Below the pieces are notes generated by a model, which was given only the letters and a program-made list of their open reading frames with translations, was not told where the DNA came from and did not search any database. Both the position numbers and the translations under genes were made by a program. 64,000 nt of DNA. It comes from Haliea sp. GTDB taxonomy: Bacteria; Pseudomonadota; Gammaproteobacteria; Pseudomonadales; Halieaceae. Within the stretch, counting starts at the first letter, position 1, and every line of letters begins with the position of its first letter. The stretch is from assembly GCA_016704305.1 (NCBI GenBank), contig JADJAL010000005.1:62001-126000 (forward strand). The letters are read 5' to 3'. Shown piece after piece: positions 26,817-36,181 of this stretch.

Positions 26817-27671
26817 GTGACCGACTACATCGTCAACATCAACGAGAAAAACGCCTCGGCACTACTCATCGAGGAATCGCACAAGCGCCCCATCGTGGTG
26901 GATTTCTGGGCTGACTGGTGCGCGCCCTGCAAGACCCTGATGCCGATACTGGAAAAAATCGCAAAGGAATATGAAGGCGCGTTCCTGCTGGCCAAGGTCA
27001 ATGCCGACGAACAACCGGGCATCGCGCAGCAGCTGGGCGTACGCAACCTGCCGACGGTAATGGTGATACAGGGCGGACAACCGGTGGATGGTTTTGCCGG
27101 CGCGCAGACCGAGTCATTCGTGCGCAAGATGCTGGAAAAGTACCTGCCCAAGCCGTGGGACCTGCTGTTCCAAACCGGCATATCCGCGCTGGAACGCGGC
27201 GAGCCCAACGAGGCGTTAGCACCGTTGCGACAGGCATGGCAGGATTCAAAGAAGCAGCACGACATCACGCTGGCCTACGCCCACGCGTTGATCGAGGCAT
27301 TGCGCCTGGATGAGGCGCAGGCCGTGCTAGACGAGGTGCGGATGGCCGACCAGGACGCTGGCTACGAGCAGCTGCGCGCGCAGCTCCAGATCAAGCGCGA
27401 GGCCGCCAAATCGCCGGAAATCACCGCGCTGGAAGAACGCCTGGCCGCCGCGCCGGATGACCTCGACGTGCGCTACCAACTGGGCGTGCAGTACACCAAT
27501 AACGGGCAGTACCGCGAGGCGATGGAGCAGTTGATCGCGATACTGCGCAAGGACCTGGGCCATGGCAACGGCGCGACCAAGCGTATGTTGCTGGATTCCA
27601 TTGCCGCGTTGGGCAAGGGTGATCCGCTGGCGGCGGAGTTCCAGCGGAAGCTCTACAGCCTGCTCTATTAG
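26817..27671 (+). CDS. cnoX: Thioredoxin-like co-chaperone of the CnoX/YbbN type
   Basis: 284 residues. The N-terminal thioredoxin domain (about 1-110) has DFWADWCAPCKTLMPILEK, so a CXXC motif (CAPC) is present, unlike the SXXC of E. coli CnoX. The C-terminal part is a TPR-like region (ISALERGEPNEALAPLRQAW, LGVQYTNNGQYREAMEQLIAIL). In E. coli, CnoX protects oxidised proteins and hands them to GroEL or DnaK. The start is GTG at 26817 with GGGGGAG just before. Placement next to the DnaK system supports the role. Confidence 0.92.
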   Translation: MTDYIVNINEKNASALLIEESHKRPIVVDFWADWCAPCKTLMPILEKIAKEYEGAFLLAKVNADEQPGIAQQLGVRNLPTVMVIQGGQPVDGFAGAQTESFVRKMLEKYLPKPWDLLFQTGISALERGEPNEALAPLRQAWQDSKKQHDITLAYAHALIEALRLDEAQAVLDEVRMADQDAGYEQLRAQLQIKREAAKSPEITALEERLAAAPDDLDVRYQLGVQYTNNGQYREAMEQLIAILRKDLGHGNGATKRMLLDSIAALGKGDPLAAEFQRKLYSLLY

Positions 27672-27759
27672 CGCTGACTGCGTTTGCCCGGTGCCCGTGT
27701 TCAATCGCACTGGCTCAAGGCCTCGGATCAGAAAAGCACTTGCTTAAGCTTTGAGACCG

Positions 27760-27869
27760 GCGGCAAATCGAATGGGACAGGGGCGGGACACGCCGTAAAC
27801 CCTTCCATGGGGGCTTGAGCTCGGCGTCCTGCCTCGCACAGTCCCGCCCCTGTCCCATTCAATTTACCG
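27760..27869. repeat. Long intergenic inverted repeat, copy 2
   Basis: GAATGGGACAGGGGCGGGAC (27770-27789) is the exact complement of 27841-27860. The pairing continues outward with a few mismatches to 27760 and 27869. Inside lie ACGCCGTAAACCCTTCCATG and TGCCTCGCACA, close to the inner parts of the copies at 26671 and 35294. The arms differ from copy 1 but keep complementarity within the copy. From 27870 to the next gene at 28081 I see nothing else. Confidence 0.85.
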
Positions 27870-28080
27870 CCTACGTGCCACTATTAGGCTTGAGAATATG
27901 CCATCCACCATAGATCCAGTATTGGGCCTCAGAAAGTGATGCCATTGCGCCAACCCCACATTTTTTTGGCAATAGCGCCCGCCATCAGGCAAACTTCAGC
28001 GCTTGGGTAAAAACGGCGCTAATAACGACATCACAGGCCGCATCGGTTTGATCGGCTAACGCAAGTACTGGAGACTTTCT

Positions 28081-29121
28081 ATGAAACTGGGCTTTCTGCT
28101 GGGCTACTCTGGCAAACACATTCACGTACCGATGGAACTGATACACCAGGCGGAATCCATGGGATTCGATTCGGTGTGGACAGCGGAGGCCTACGGCAAT
28201 GACGCCGTGTCGAGCGCTGCCTGGATACTGGCCCAGACGAAAAAAATCCGCGTCGGTACCGCGATCATGCAGATGCCGGCGCGCACGCCGGCGATGTGCG
28301 CGATGACTGCGATGTCGTTGCACCAGTTGTCCGGCGGGCGTTTTATCGCCGGGTTGGGTGCCTCCGGTCCGCAGGTGGTCGAGGGCTGGCACGGCGTGCC
28401 TTATGGCAAGCCGGTTACGCGCACCAAGGAGTACATCCAGATCATGCGCAAGATCATGGGGCGCGAGGGGCCGGTGGAGTTTCAGGGCGAGATCTACCAC
28501 ATGCCGAACAAGGGCGCGGGCACTACCGGGCTTGGCAAGCCACTGAAGTCCATTCTGCAGGCGTGTCCGGAAGTGCCTATCTACACCGCCTCAATCACTC
28601 CAGCGGGGTTGACCTGCGCGGGTGAAGTGGCGGACGGTGTGTTTCCGGTGTGGATGGACCCGAACAAATACCACATCCTCGGCGAGCACATCGAGAAGGG
28701 GTTTGCCAAAGCGGGCAATGGCAAGAGCCTGAAGGATTTTGATATCGCGCCGTTTGTCATGGTTGCGCCAAACGACGACCTCGACGCGGCCTTCGATTCG
28801 CTCCGGCCGTGGCTGGCGTTGTACATCGGCGGCATGGGCGCCAAGGGCAAGAACTTCTACCATGAGTACGCCACGCGCCTTGGCTATGGCGAGGTGGCTA
28901 CACGGATACAGGACTTGTACCTGGCCGGGAAAAAGGAAGAGGCAACAGCGCTGGTCCCGAACCAGTTGCTGGACGAGGTAGGGTTGATCGGCTCGCACGG
29001 CAGGATTGGGGAGCGTCTGGCGCCGTGGAAGGAAGCGGGCAAGCGCGGTGAGGTCGGGTCCATGTTGCTGAACATCGCCAATCCCGCGATTCTTGAGTTG
29101 TTTGCCCGTGAGCTGTTGTGA
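28081..29121 (+). CDS. LLM-class (luciferase-like) oxidoreductase, probably F420- or FMN-dependent
   Basis: 346 residues of the bacterial luciferase-like TIM-barrel family: MKLGFLLGYSGKHIHVPMELIHQAESMGFDSVWTAEAYGNDA at the start, then TKKIRVGTAIMQMPARTPAMCAMTA and LSGGRFIAGLGASGPQVVEGWHG. This subgroup resembles F420-dependent LLM enzymes common in actinobacteria and found in some marine gammaproteobacteria. The cofactor (F420 or FMN) cannot be decided here, and the substrate is unknown. GGAG stands 9 bases before the ATG. It is a single gene, with aceK following after 66 bases. Confidence 0.88.
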   Translation: MKLGFLLGYSGKHIHVPMELIHQAESMGFDSVWTAEAYGNDAVSSAAWILAQTKKIRVGTAIMQMPARTPAMCAMTAMSLHQLSGGRFIAGLGASGPQVVEGWHGVPYGKPVTRTKEYIQIMRKIMGREGPVEFQGEIYHMPNKGAGTTGLGKPLKSILQACPEVPIYTASITPAGLTCAGEVADGVFPVWMDPNKYHILGEHIEKGFAKAGNGKSLKDFDIAPFVMVAPNDDLDAAFDSLRPWLALYIGGMGAKGKNFYHEYATRLGYGEVATRIQDLYLAGKKEEATALVPNQLLDEVGLIGSHGRIGERLAPWKEAGKRGEVGSMLLNIANPAILELFARELL

Positions 29122-29187
29122 GACCGCGGGCAGCTCGCGTGGTGGCAGTGATCGTGGCGTGCGCATAGCCACGCGACGGTAATCCCG

Positions 29188-30261
29188 ATGGCAAGTTCTG
29201 AAACCGCAGTGGCAGGGTTGGACACGGGAGAGCGCTTCGTGCGCGCCATCCTCGACGGCTTTGAATCGTATTTTGCCGAGTTCCAGGCCATCACCGTGGC
29301 CGCCAAATCGCGTTTTGAAAATGCCGACTGGCTGGGGATACGCGAGGCCTCCAACCAGCGCATCGACCTGTACAAAGCCAAGACCCGTGAAGTGTATGAG
29401 GATGTGCAGCGCATCGCCGGTGCGCAGTTGCGCGAGCTGGATTACTGGCGCGAGGCGCGCCAGCGCTACGGCCAGCTGATCAATGGCTACAACAATTTTG
29501 AGATCGCCGAGACCTTTTTCAATTCTGTTTATTGCGCCGTCTTCAAGCACCTCAAAATCCGCGATGAATACGCGTTTGTATTTTCGCCACACGGGGACAT
29601 GCCGCCGGCGGACGTGAGCAAGGTGTACCGGACCTATCGGCTGGAAGGGTCCCTCGGCAACCTGCTGGAGAATCTGCTCAGGGATTTTGCGTTGTCGATT
29701 CCGTACGAGGACCTCGATCGGGATGTGGACAATATTCGCAACGCGATACTGACCCGGCTGGCGCCGTATTTTGACCTGAACAATGACGACACCGAGTTCC
29801 AGATACTCGGGCACCATTTCTTTCGCAACAAGGGCGCCTATCTGGTGGGACGGATCCTCTCCGGCGGCGAGGCCATGCCTGTCGTGTTGCCGATCCTGCA
29901 CAATGAGCAAGGCGGTGTTTACGTGGATACCATCCTGTTCGGCTCGGACATGGTCAGCGTGCTGTTCAGTTTTACCCGCTCCTATTTCCTGGTGAATGCC
30001 ACTATCCCGGCGCAGTGCGTGTTGTTTTTGCAGCAACTGATGCCGGCCAAGCCGATCTCCGAAATTTACAGCGCGATCGGCCACAACAAGCACGGCAAGA
30101 CCTATTACCACCGCTGCGCGTTCCGGCACATGACCAGCACCACTGACAAATTCATTATCGCGCCGGGCATCAAGGGCATGGTGATGACGGTGTTTACACT
30201 GCCGTCCTACGATTTCGTGTTCAAGGTCATCAAGGACCGCTTCACGCCACCAAGGACATGA
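29188..30261 (+). CDS. aceK: Isocitrate dehydrogenase kinase/phosphatase AceK, N-terminal part
   Basis: AceK switches isocitrate dehydrogenase off and on by phosphorylation, opening the glyoxylate bypass. This frame (357 residues) carries the regulatory domain and the start of the kinase lobe: FNSVYCAVFKHLKIRDEYAF, GHHFFRNKGAYLVGRI, IYSAIGHNKHGKTYYHR and APGIKGMVMTVFTLPSYDFVFKVIKDRF. It ends prematurely (TPPRT stop). The rest of the protein continues in another frame four bases before this stop. One missing base at about 30246-30253 explains the break, and the joined protein of about 590 residues is the normal length. Confidence 0.93.
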   Translation: MASSETAVAGLDTGERFVRAILDGFESYFAEFQAITVAAKSRFENADWLGIREASNQRIDLYKAKTREVYEDVQRIAGAQLRELDYWREARQRYGQLINGYNNFEIAETFFNSVYCAVFKHLKIRDEYAFVFSPHGDMPPADVSKVYRTYRLEGSLGNLLENLLRDFALSIPYEDLDRDVDNIRNAILTRLAPYFDLNNDDTEFQILGHHFFRNKGAYLVGRILSGGEAMPVVLPILHNEQGGVYVDTILFGSDMVSVLFSFTRSYFLVNATIPAQCVLFLQQLMPAKPISEIYSAIGHNKHGKTYYHRCAFRHMTSTTDKFIIAPGIKGMVMTVFTLPSYDFVFKVIKDRFTPPRT

Positions 30262-30959
30262 CCCGCGAACAGGTGCGAGCCAAGTACGCGCTGGTAAAGC
30301 GCTGGGACCGCGCCGGCCGCATGGCGGACACGCAGGAATTCAACAACCTGGCGTTTGCGAGGGAGCGATTTTCCGATGAACTGATGGAAGAGCTGCGCAA
30401 GGTTGCGCCCTCGGTGCTGGAGGAGCACGGCAAAACCCTGATCATCCGCCACGTCTACGTGGAGCGGCGCATGACGCCCCTGAACCTGTACCTGCGCAAT
30501 GCGACCGACGAACAGGTGGAGGCGGTGATGGACGAGTACGGCTACGCGATCAAGCAGTTGGCGGCAGCCAATATTTTCCCCGGCGACATGCTGCTGAAAA
30601 ACTTCGGCGTGACGCGCCATGGCCGGGTGGTGTTCTATGACTATGACGAAATCATGCCGCTGACGGATTGCAACTTTCGCACGATACCCAAGCCGCGCAC
30701 CGAGGCGGAGGAGATGTCCAGCAAGCCGTGGTATACGGTGGCGCCCAACGATATTTTTCCCGAGGAATTCGCGCTGTTCTTTTCCGGCAATCAGCGCGCG
30801 CGACAGGTATTCGACAAGTTGCACAGCGATATCTACGAGGCGGCGTTCTGGCAGGGTTTACAGGAACGGATACGCACGGGGCACGTGGAAGATTTTTTCC
30901 CCTACCGGCGTGAGCTGCGTTTTGCACGACAGCCCAAACCGGCGGCGGAGGTGGCCTGA
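30258..30959 (+). CDS. aceK: AceK, C-terminal part
   Basis: The 233-residue frame is the rest of the AceK kinase domain: MTREQVRAKYALVKRWDRAGRMADTQEF, TLIIRHVYVERRMTPLNLYL, FPGDMLLKNFGVTRHGRVVFYDYDEI (catalytic loop Asp/Asn and DYDE metal site) and the usual C-terminal FFPYRRELRF. It cannot work alone because the ATP-binding lobe is in the preceding frame. Best read as the same gene as 29188-30261 with a single-base error between them. Its TGA overlaps the ATG of the phosphatase downstream by one base. Confidence 0.93.
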   Translation: MTREQVRAKYALVKRWDRAGRMADTQEFNNLAFARERFSDELMEELRKVAPSVLEEHGKTLIIRHVYVERRMTPLNLYLRNATDEQVEAVMDEYGYAIKQLAAANIFPGDMLLKNFGVTRHGRVVFYDYDEIMPLTDCNFRTIPKPRTEAEEMSSKPWYTVAPNDIFPEEFALFFSGNQRARQVFDKLHSDIYEAAFWQGLQERIRTGHVEDFFPYRRELRFARQPKPAAEVA

Positions 30960-31666
30960 TGGCGACGATTTATGTGGTGCGCCATGGCCAGGCGTCGTTC
31001 GGCGCCGAGAATTACGACAAGTTGTCGGAGCTCGGATGCCGGCAGGCGGGCGTGGTGGGCGATTATTTTCGCGACCACGGCATCCACTTCGATGCGGTAT
31101 ACAGCGGCGATCTGTCGCGCCAGCGCGAGACCGCGCGCCTGGCGATTGCCAACCAGCCTTCAGTAGTCCCGCATCATATCGATGCGCGCTTCAATGAGAT
31201 CCAGAACGACGAGCAGATCAAATGCCTGCTGCCAGAGGTGATACAGCAGCATCCGGCTGTGAAGGCGTTGGTGGACAGGGGCCTTAGCTCCAGCAAGGAT
31301 TACCAGAAGGTCATCGACGCGGTCTTCAACTACTGGGTGTCGCCGGCGTGCAATGATACGCGGATACAGAGTTGGGCCGATTACTCCGGCCATGTGCGCC
31401 AGGCCATGGCGGACGTGATGCGCGAGCAGGGCGGCGGCAAGACGGTGGGCATCTTTACCTCGGGTGGCACGCTGGCAACGCTGGTCGCGCAGGTGCTCGG
31501 CCTTGCTGGCGAACAGACCTATCAATTGTACGAGCCGATTTTCAACTGTTCAGTCACTCAGCTGTTTTACAGCGGCGACAAAGTCTCTCTCTCGTATTTC
31601 AATGACTGCTCCTTCCTGCGGGTGCTGGGCCAGGCGCGCGGCGAGAATCTGCTGACGTATCGCTAG
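30959..31666 (+). CDS. Histidine phosphatase family protein
   Basis: 235 residues of the phosphoglycerate-mutase-like superfamily. IYVVRHGQASFGAENYDKLSELGCRQA holds the catalytic RHG; DAVYSGDLSRQRETARLA and GIFTSGGTLATLV supply the second Arg and the region that normally carries the second His. The substrate is unknown; members act on phosphosugars, phosphoproteins or nucleotides. It overlaps the aceK stop by one base (TGATG), so it belongs to the aceK transcript. Confidence 0.87.
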   Translation: MATIYVVRHGQASFGAENYDKLSELGCRQAGVVGDYFRDHGIHFDAVYSGDLSRQRETARLAIANQPSVVPHHIDARFNEIQNDEQIKCLLPEVIQQHPAVKALVDRGLSSSKDYQKVIDAVFNYWVSPACNDTRIQSWADYSGHVRQAMADVMREQGGGKTVGIFTSGGTLATLVAQVLGLAGEQTYQLYEPIFNCSVTQLFYSGDKVSLSYFNDCSFLRVLGQARGENLLTYR

Positions 31667-31684
31667 GAGCTAGCACTGCATTCC

Positions 31685-32233
31685 ATGGATATCTTTCTCG
31701 TCAGGCACGGTGAGGCGGCAGCCAGTTGGGGCGAAGCGCCCGATCCCGGCTTGAGTGTGCTCGGGCGACAGCAGGCAGAGGACGCGGCCACTGCGCTGCG
31801 GCAACACGTGGGCCAGCACACGCTGTTAATCAGCAGCCCATTGCAGCGCGCGCTGGAGACTGCCGCGCCACTGGCGCGCGAGCTGCAGCAGGCAGTGCAT
31901 ACGGATGCGGTGTTTCGCGAAATTCCCTCGCCGGTGCCGCTGGCGCAGCGCCAGGCGTGGCTGCGGCAGTTCATGCGGCAGCAGTGGATGGAGCAGGGGG
32001 ATGATCTCAAGGCATGGCGCCGGTCTGCGCTGGAACGTTTGTTGGCGCTGCAGCAATCCGCCGTGGTATTCACGCACTTCCTGGTGATCAATGCCGTCGT
32101 GGGTCAGTTGATGCAGCGACCTGAAACACTGTGTTTCTGGCCCGACAACGGCTCAATCACACAGCTTCGCCACACCGGTTCCAACCTCGAACTGGTGGCG
32201 CGCGGAATCGAGATGGCAACGCACGTCAACTGA
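31685..32233 (+). CDS. Histidine phosphatase family protein, SixA-like
   Basis: 182 residues with MDIFLVRHGEAAASWGEAPDPGLSVLGRQQAEDAA (RHG motif), LLISSPLQRALETAAPLA and VVFTHFLVINAVVGQL, the usual second half containing the catalytic His. Its size is like SixA, the phosphohistidine phosphatase that acts on HPt domains, but substrate assignment would be a guess. It follows the other histidine phosphatase gene by 18 bases and converges on tesB. Confidence 0.85.
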   Translation: MDIFLVRHGEAAASWGEAPDPGLSVLGRQQAEDAATALRQHVGQHTLLISSPLQRALETAAPLARELQQAVHTDAVFREIPSPVPLAQRQAWLRQFMRQQWMEQGDDLKAWRRSALERLLALQQSAVVFTHFLVINAVVGQLMQRPETLCFWPDNGSITQLRHTGSNLELVARGIEMATHVN

Positions 32234-32307
32234 GATACGCGCCAACCAGGACGCTCATCCTGTTGCTCACCTCAACAAGGTCTTTCGTCACCGAATACGC
32301 ACGCCGC

Positions 32308-33162
32308 TCAACTTGTGTGCAGGCGCAGCAGGCACTCCTGGGCCGTGGACGCCACCAGCAAGCCCTCACGGGTATAGAAGCTGCCGCGGCTGAACCCGCG
32401 ACCTGCGGCAGCGACCGGGCTGTCGAGCACATACAACAGATGCTCATCCGCGCGGAAAGGGTGGTGAAACCACAGCGCGTGATCCAGGCTGGCCGACTGC
32501 AGGCCCTTGTCCATCCCGGTGTGCGGGTGCGGCAGCAGCGCTGTCCCCAGCAAGCCAAAGTCCGACATGAACGCCAGCACGGTCTGGTGCCGGCACAGGT
32601 CATCGCCGAGATCGCCAGTCGCCCGAAACCAGATCTGTTGTTGCGGCTCCTGCGGTTGTGGGTTCAGGTAATCGCGCGGCTGCACCGCTTTGCGTTCGAT
32701 CGGATGCAGTATTGGCGGGTCAATCTTGCCGGGGTGCTCCTGCGCCAGGCGCGTCCAGCGATCAAAATCCGACTCCAGCTCCTCAGGCGGCGGCACCTGC
32801 AGCATATCAAAGTGGTGTTGCAGACCCGGCTCCGCAATGTGATAGGACACGGACGCGCTGAAGATCGCGATGCCGTCCTGCTTGGCGATCACGTTTCGGG
32901 TAGTGAAACTCTTGCCGTCGCGAATCGGGTCCACCGCGTAAATGATCTGCTTGCTGGGATTGCCCGGCCGCAGGAAGTAGGCGTGCATGGAGTGCGTGAT
33001 GCGCGATGCATCCACCGTCCGCGTCGCCGCATTCAGCGCCTGTGCCAGCACCTGTCCGCCGAATATTCGCGCGGGACGTTTGGGGCTCACGCCGCTGAAC
33101 AGGTACTTGTCGATCTGCCTGACTTCCAGCAGTTTGAGCAGTTTGTCTACACCAATGGACAC
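32308..33162 (-). CDS. tesB: Acyl-CoA thioesterase II (TesB-like)
   Basis: 284 residues with the double hot-dog arrangement: first hot dog with RIFGGQVLAQALNAA and HSMHAYFLRPGNPSKQIIYAVDPIRDGKSFTTRNVIAKQ, second with LAFMSDFGLLGTALLPH (catalytic Asp), SLDHALWFHHPFRADEHLLYVLDSP and a C-terminal GRGFSRGSFYTREGLLVASTAQE. It cleaves medium- and long-chain acyl-CoA to free acid and CoA. The MATE gene lies just upstream on the same strand with a 19-base gap. Confidence 0.95.
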   Translation of the reverse strand: MSIGVDKLLKLLEVRQIDKYLFSGVSPKRPARIFGGQVLAQALNAATRTVDASRITHSMHAYFLRPGNPSKQIIYAVDPIRDGKSFTTRNVIAKQDGIAIFSASVSYHIAEPGLQHHFDMLQVPPPEELESDFDRWTRLAQEHPGKIDPPILHPIERKAVQPRDYLNPQPQEPQQQIWFRATGDLGDDLCRHQTVLAFMSDFGLLGTALLPHPHTGMDKGLQSASLDHALWFHHPFRADEHLLYVLDSPVAAAGRGFSRGSFYTREGLLVASTAQECLLRLHTS

Positions 33163-33181
33163 ACGAACCTCCCCAGAATTG

Positions 33182-34537
33182 TTAATTGGCCGCGCCCAGT
33201 TTTACCTCGAGCCACTTGCGGGAACGGAAGCGGTGCAAGAGCAACACCGCCTTGATGACATAATCGGACAGCATGACGGCGAAAATCCAGTAAACGGACA
33301 ATCCCAACAGTAAAAAAATTGACGCCGGAATCAGGCGGCCCAGGAAAATCCCGCACAACGTCGCAATCAGCGGGAAGCGCGTATCACCCGCGCCGCGCAA
33401 GGCGCCACCGAGCGTGAATTCAAACGCCATGAAAGGTTGGGCCAGCGCAATGATGTACATGAACACGACCGTCAGGTGGATAGCCTCCGGATCCTTGATC
33501 ATGAAGCGCGCCAGATCCTCGGCGAACCAGGCGAGCAGGATGGAGAGGAGAACCATCGCGACCAGGCACATGCGCAGCGAGCGCGTAACGGCCAACACCG
33601 CCAGTTCGACCTGCCCCGCGCCCAACTGCTGGCCGACGAGGGTGGCGGTGGCGATGCCGAATCCGAAGCCGATGACGATCGGAAAAGCGACCAGCGTAAT
33701 GCCGATACCGTACGCGGCGTAAGCCACGGTGCCAAAGTGGGCCACGATGGCGAAGAACACGAGGAAGGCGACTTGCACGATACCCTGTTCGAGCACGGCG
33801 GGGCCGCCGATGCTGGTAATCTGCCGTATCATCCCCCGGTCCACGCTGAGCGGCCGGGGCGGTTTGAGATTGAACAGCCCGCGCCACCAGGCGATGAAAA
33901 AGGCGGTCGTGACCAGCGCCGCGCCGGCACTGCTGCCGAGGGCCACGCCGCCCACGCCGTATTGCGGCACGGGTCCGACGCCGAACGCCAGCAGATAGGC
34001 AAACAACACATTCAGCACGGAGCTGAACAGCAAAAACCACAGGGGCGTCATAACGTCACCGGTCGCGCGCAGCACGGTGCCCAGCATCATGTTTACGGCG
34101 GCGAACACGTTGAACAACCCCAGCCAGAATATGTAGCTCGCCGCGAGCGCGGTGGTCTCCGCGTCCAGCCCGAATAAGCCTGCCAGCGCGCCTGGCGCGA
34201 GCACCACCGGTATGCTGACAACGGCTGCCAGCACCACCGACATGGCCAGCGATGTCCACGAAACCAGCTCCGCCTTCCTGACATCCCGCGCGCCCCAGCT
34301 TCTGGCGATCAACGCGGTAGTGGCAACTGATACGCCCATCAGCAGCGCCTGCACCAGGAAGAAGATGCGCTGCCCCGTGGTGACTGCGGCGACTGAACTG
34401 GTGCCCAGCTCGGCGACAATCTTGATCTGCATGAAACCGACAGTCGTAAACAGCAGATTGGAAATGATGGTCGGCCACGCCAGGCGCCAGACGCTGCGGC
34501 TGGTGGAGATCGGCTTATTGGAGGAGGGGACGGGCAA
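33182..34537 (-). CDS. MATE family efflux transporter
   Basis: 451 residues with about 12 membrane segments in two similar halves, typical of the MATE/DinF/NorM family. Typical segments are WRLAWPTIISNLLFTTVGFMQIKIVAELG, LNVLFAYLLAFGVGPVPQYGVGGVALGS and FVFMYIIALAQPFMAFEFTLGGALRGAGDTRFPLIATL. MATE proteins export cationic drugs or other organic molecules with Na+ or H+. Substrate unknown. It is probably co-transcribed with tesB. Confidence 0.93.
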   Translation of the reverse strand: MPVPSSNKPISTSRSVWRLAWPTIISNLLFTTVGFMQIKIVAELGTSSVAAVTTGQRIFFLVQALLMGVSVATTALIARSWGARDVRKAELVSWTSLAMSVVLAAVVSIPVVLAPGALAGLFGLDAETTALAASYIFWLGLFNVFAAVNMMLGTVLRATGDVMTPLWFLLFSSVLNVLFAYLLAFGVGPVPQYGVGGVALGSSAGAALVTTAFFIAWWRGLFNLKPPRPLSVDRGMIRQITSIGGPAVLEQGIVQVAFLVFFAIVAHFGTVAYAAYGIGITLVAFPIVIGFGFGIATATLVGQQLGAGQVELAVLAVTRSLRMCLVAMVLLSILLAWFAEDLARFMIKDPEAIHLTVVFMYIIALAQPFMAFEFTLGGALRGAGDTRFPLIATLCGIFLGRLIPASIFLLLGLSVYWIFAVMLSDYVIKAVLLLHRFRSRKWLEVKLGAAN

Positions 34538-34594
34538 GCGAGGTTCTCACTGATTGGCAACGCATATTACCAGCTCACGCCGCGATTGGGTGCC

Positions 34595-35167
34595 TCAGCC
34601 GAGGTCCGCGCAGTGCGCATGGCGAAAACAATCGGTGATGTGATCATTTACCATACCAGTGGCCTGCATATGGGCGTACAGGATGGTGGAGCCGACGAAG
34701 GTAAAGCCGCGTTTCTTCATGTCCTTGCTCATCGCGTCTGAGACAGCGCTGGTGGCCGGGACCTCGCGCATGGATTGCCAGCGGTTCTGGATGGGCTGGT
34801 TGTCCACGAAATCCCAGATGTATGCGGAAAAACTGCCGTGTTGTTGCTGCACGTCCAGAAACGCACGGGCATTTTTGCGGGCCCCGTACACTTTCAGTCG
34901 ATTGCGGATGATGCCCGGATCGAGCAGCAGCTTGTCGAGCTTTTTGTCGCTGTAGCGGGCGATCTTCTGCGCGTCGAAGTTATCGAACAGTTGCCGATAA
35001 TTTTCGCGCTTGCGCAGGATCGTGATCCACGACAATCCCGCCTGGGCGCCTTCCAGTATCAGGAACTCGAACAGCGTCTGGTCGTCGCGTACCGGGACGC
35101 CCCATTCGTTGTCGTGGTAGTCAACGTAGAGCGGGTCGCTCCCACACCAGCCGCAACGTGTTGTCAT
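34595..35167 (-). CDS. tag: DNA-3-methyladenine glycosylase I
   Basis: 190 residues. MTTRCGWCGSDPLYVDYHDNEWGVP holds the first zinc ligands (Cys and His), EFLILEGAQAGLSWITILRKRENYRQLFDNFD the helix-hairpin core, and MVNDHITDCFRHAHC the last ligands. It removes 3-methyladenine from alkylated DNA. The start at 35167 was chosen because upstream in-frame sequence runs into an intergenic repeat (35290-35340) and looks non-coding; in-frame ATGs at 35176 and just above are alternatives. Confidence 0.96.
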   Translation of the reverse strand: MTTRCGWCGSDPLYVDYHDNEWGVPVRDDQTLFEFLILEGAQAGLSWITILRKRENYRQLFDNFDAQKIARYSDKKLDKLLLDPGIIRNRLKVYGARKNARAFLDVQQQHGSFSAYIWDFVDNQPIQNRWQSMREVPATSAVSDAMSKDMKKRGFTFVGSTILYAHMQATGMVNDHITDCFRHAHCADLG

Positions 35168-35289
35168 TGTCTGCATCTCCGTCTGCATCTCCTGTTGAGT
35201 AATCTGTGCTGCCGTGTCGCTGGTCGCAGTGGGTAAGCTATGCGACACTGACAAGAGCGCTCTGAGCGAATGTCGGCGGTGGGGTCTTG

Positions 35290-35340
35290 CGGGCACGCCG
35301 TGAACCCTTCCGGGGCGGGTCCTGCCTCGCACGGTCCCGG
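35290..35340. repeat. Intergenic repeat, copy 3 (degenerate)
   Basis: CGGGCACGCCGTGAACCCTT, then CCTGCCTCGCAC and GGTCCCG, repeat the inner part of the inverted repeat at 27760-27869. Here the long outer arms are missing. It lies between tag and the enoyl-CoA hydratase gene. Confidence 0.7.
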
Positions 35341-35422
35341 CCAAGAAACTAAAACACCTCCAGTATTTTGGGCTGCGTCAGTACCATGCACACCAACAAT
35401 GCTATTTAACACTGAATATCCT

Positions 35423-36181
35423 ATGACAGAAACAATCCTTTACAGCCGCACTGACCATATCGCTCGTCTGGTGTTGAACAATCCCCAGCGACACAACTCG
35501 CTTGGCCTGGAACAGTTGGAAGGCATCCAGGCAGCCTTGGATGAAGTCGCCGCTGATCCACAGGTGCGTGTGCTGATAGTGACTGGCGCCGGCAACAAAA
35601 CATTCTGTGCCGGTGCATCGCTGCAGGAATTGAGCGGCGGGCAGATTGGCGACGATGCGTTCCAGAAAATGACCGCGCAACTCGCCGAGCTGTCGATTCC
35701 GACCATCTGCGCGATCAACGGCGATGTATTCGGCGGCGGTGCGGAGCTTGCGGTCAGCTGCGATTTTCGTATCGGCGTGGAAGGCAGTCGTATGCGGGTG
35801 CCGGCTGCCGCCATTGGCTTGTGCTATCCGCTGTCGGGTATCAGCCGTTTTGTCGCTTGCCTTGGCGTGCATACCACCAAGCGAATCCTCGTCGCTGCGG
35901 AAGAGTTTCCTGCGACTGCGTTGTTGCAGATTGGCTTTCTGGATCATCTGGTGGCGCAGCACAAGCTGGACGAATTTGTTAACGACTATGCGCAGCATAT
36001 TGCGGGTCTTGCGCCGTTATCGGTGCGGGCTATGAAGCGCATTTTGCGGGAGGCTGCTGCGGTTTCGGTCGATCAGGAGCTGGCCAATTCTCTGGTGGCG
36101 GAATGTTTCGAATCCAGGGATCTACAGGAAGGGTTTGCGGCGAAGCGGGAAAAGCGTGGGGCGAGGTTCGAAGGGCGATAG
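35423..36181 (+). CDS. Enoyl-CoA hydratase/isomerase family protein
   Basis: 252 residues of the crotonase superfamily: N-terminal IARLVLNNPQRHNSLGLEQLEGIQAALDEV, the CoA/oxyanion-hole segments GAGNKTFCAGASLQEL and CAINGDVFGGGAELAVSCDFRI, and the C-terminal helix FESRDLQEGFAAKREKR. The two Glu residues of true hydratases are not both evident (GLCYPLSG in place of the second), so a different crotonase reaction is possible. The ATG at 35423 (MTETIL) begins the family alignment. Its 3' end overlaps the antisense extension of pcm. Confidence 0.9.
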   Translation: MTETILYSRTDHIARLVLNNPQRHNSLGLEQLEGIQAALDEVAADPQVRVLIVTGAGNKTFCAGASLQELSGGQIGDDAFQKMTAQLAELSIPTICAINGDVFGGGAELAVSCDFRIGVEGSRMRVPAAAIGLCYPLSGISRFVACLGVHTTKRILVAAEEFPATALLQIGFLDHLVAQHKLDEFVNDYAQHIAGLAPLSVRAMKRILREAAAVSVDQELANSLVAECFESRDLQEGFAAKREKRGARFEGR

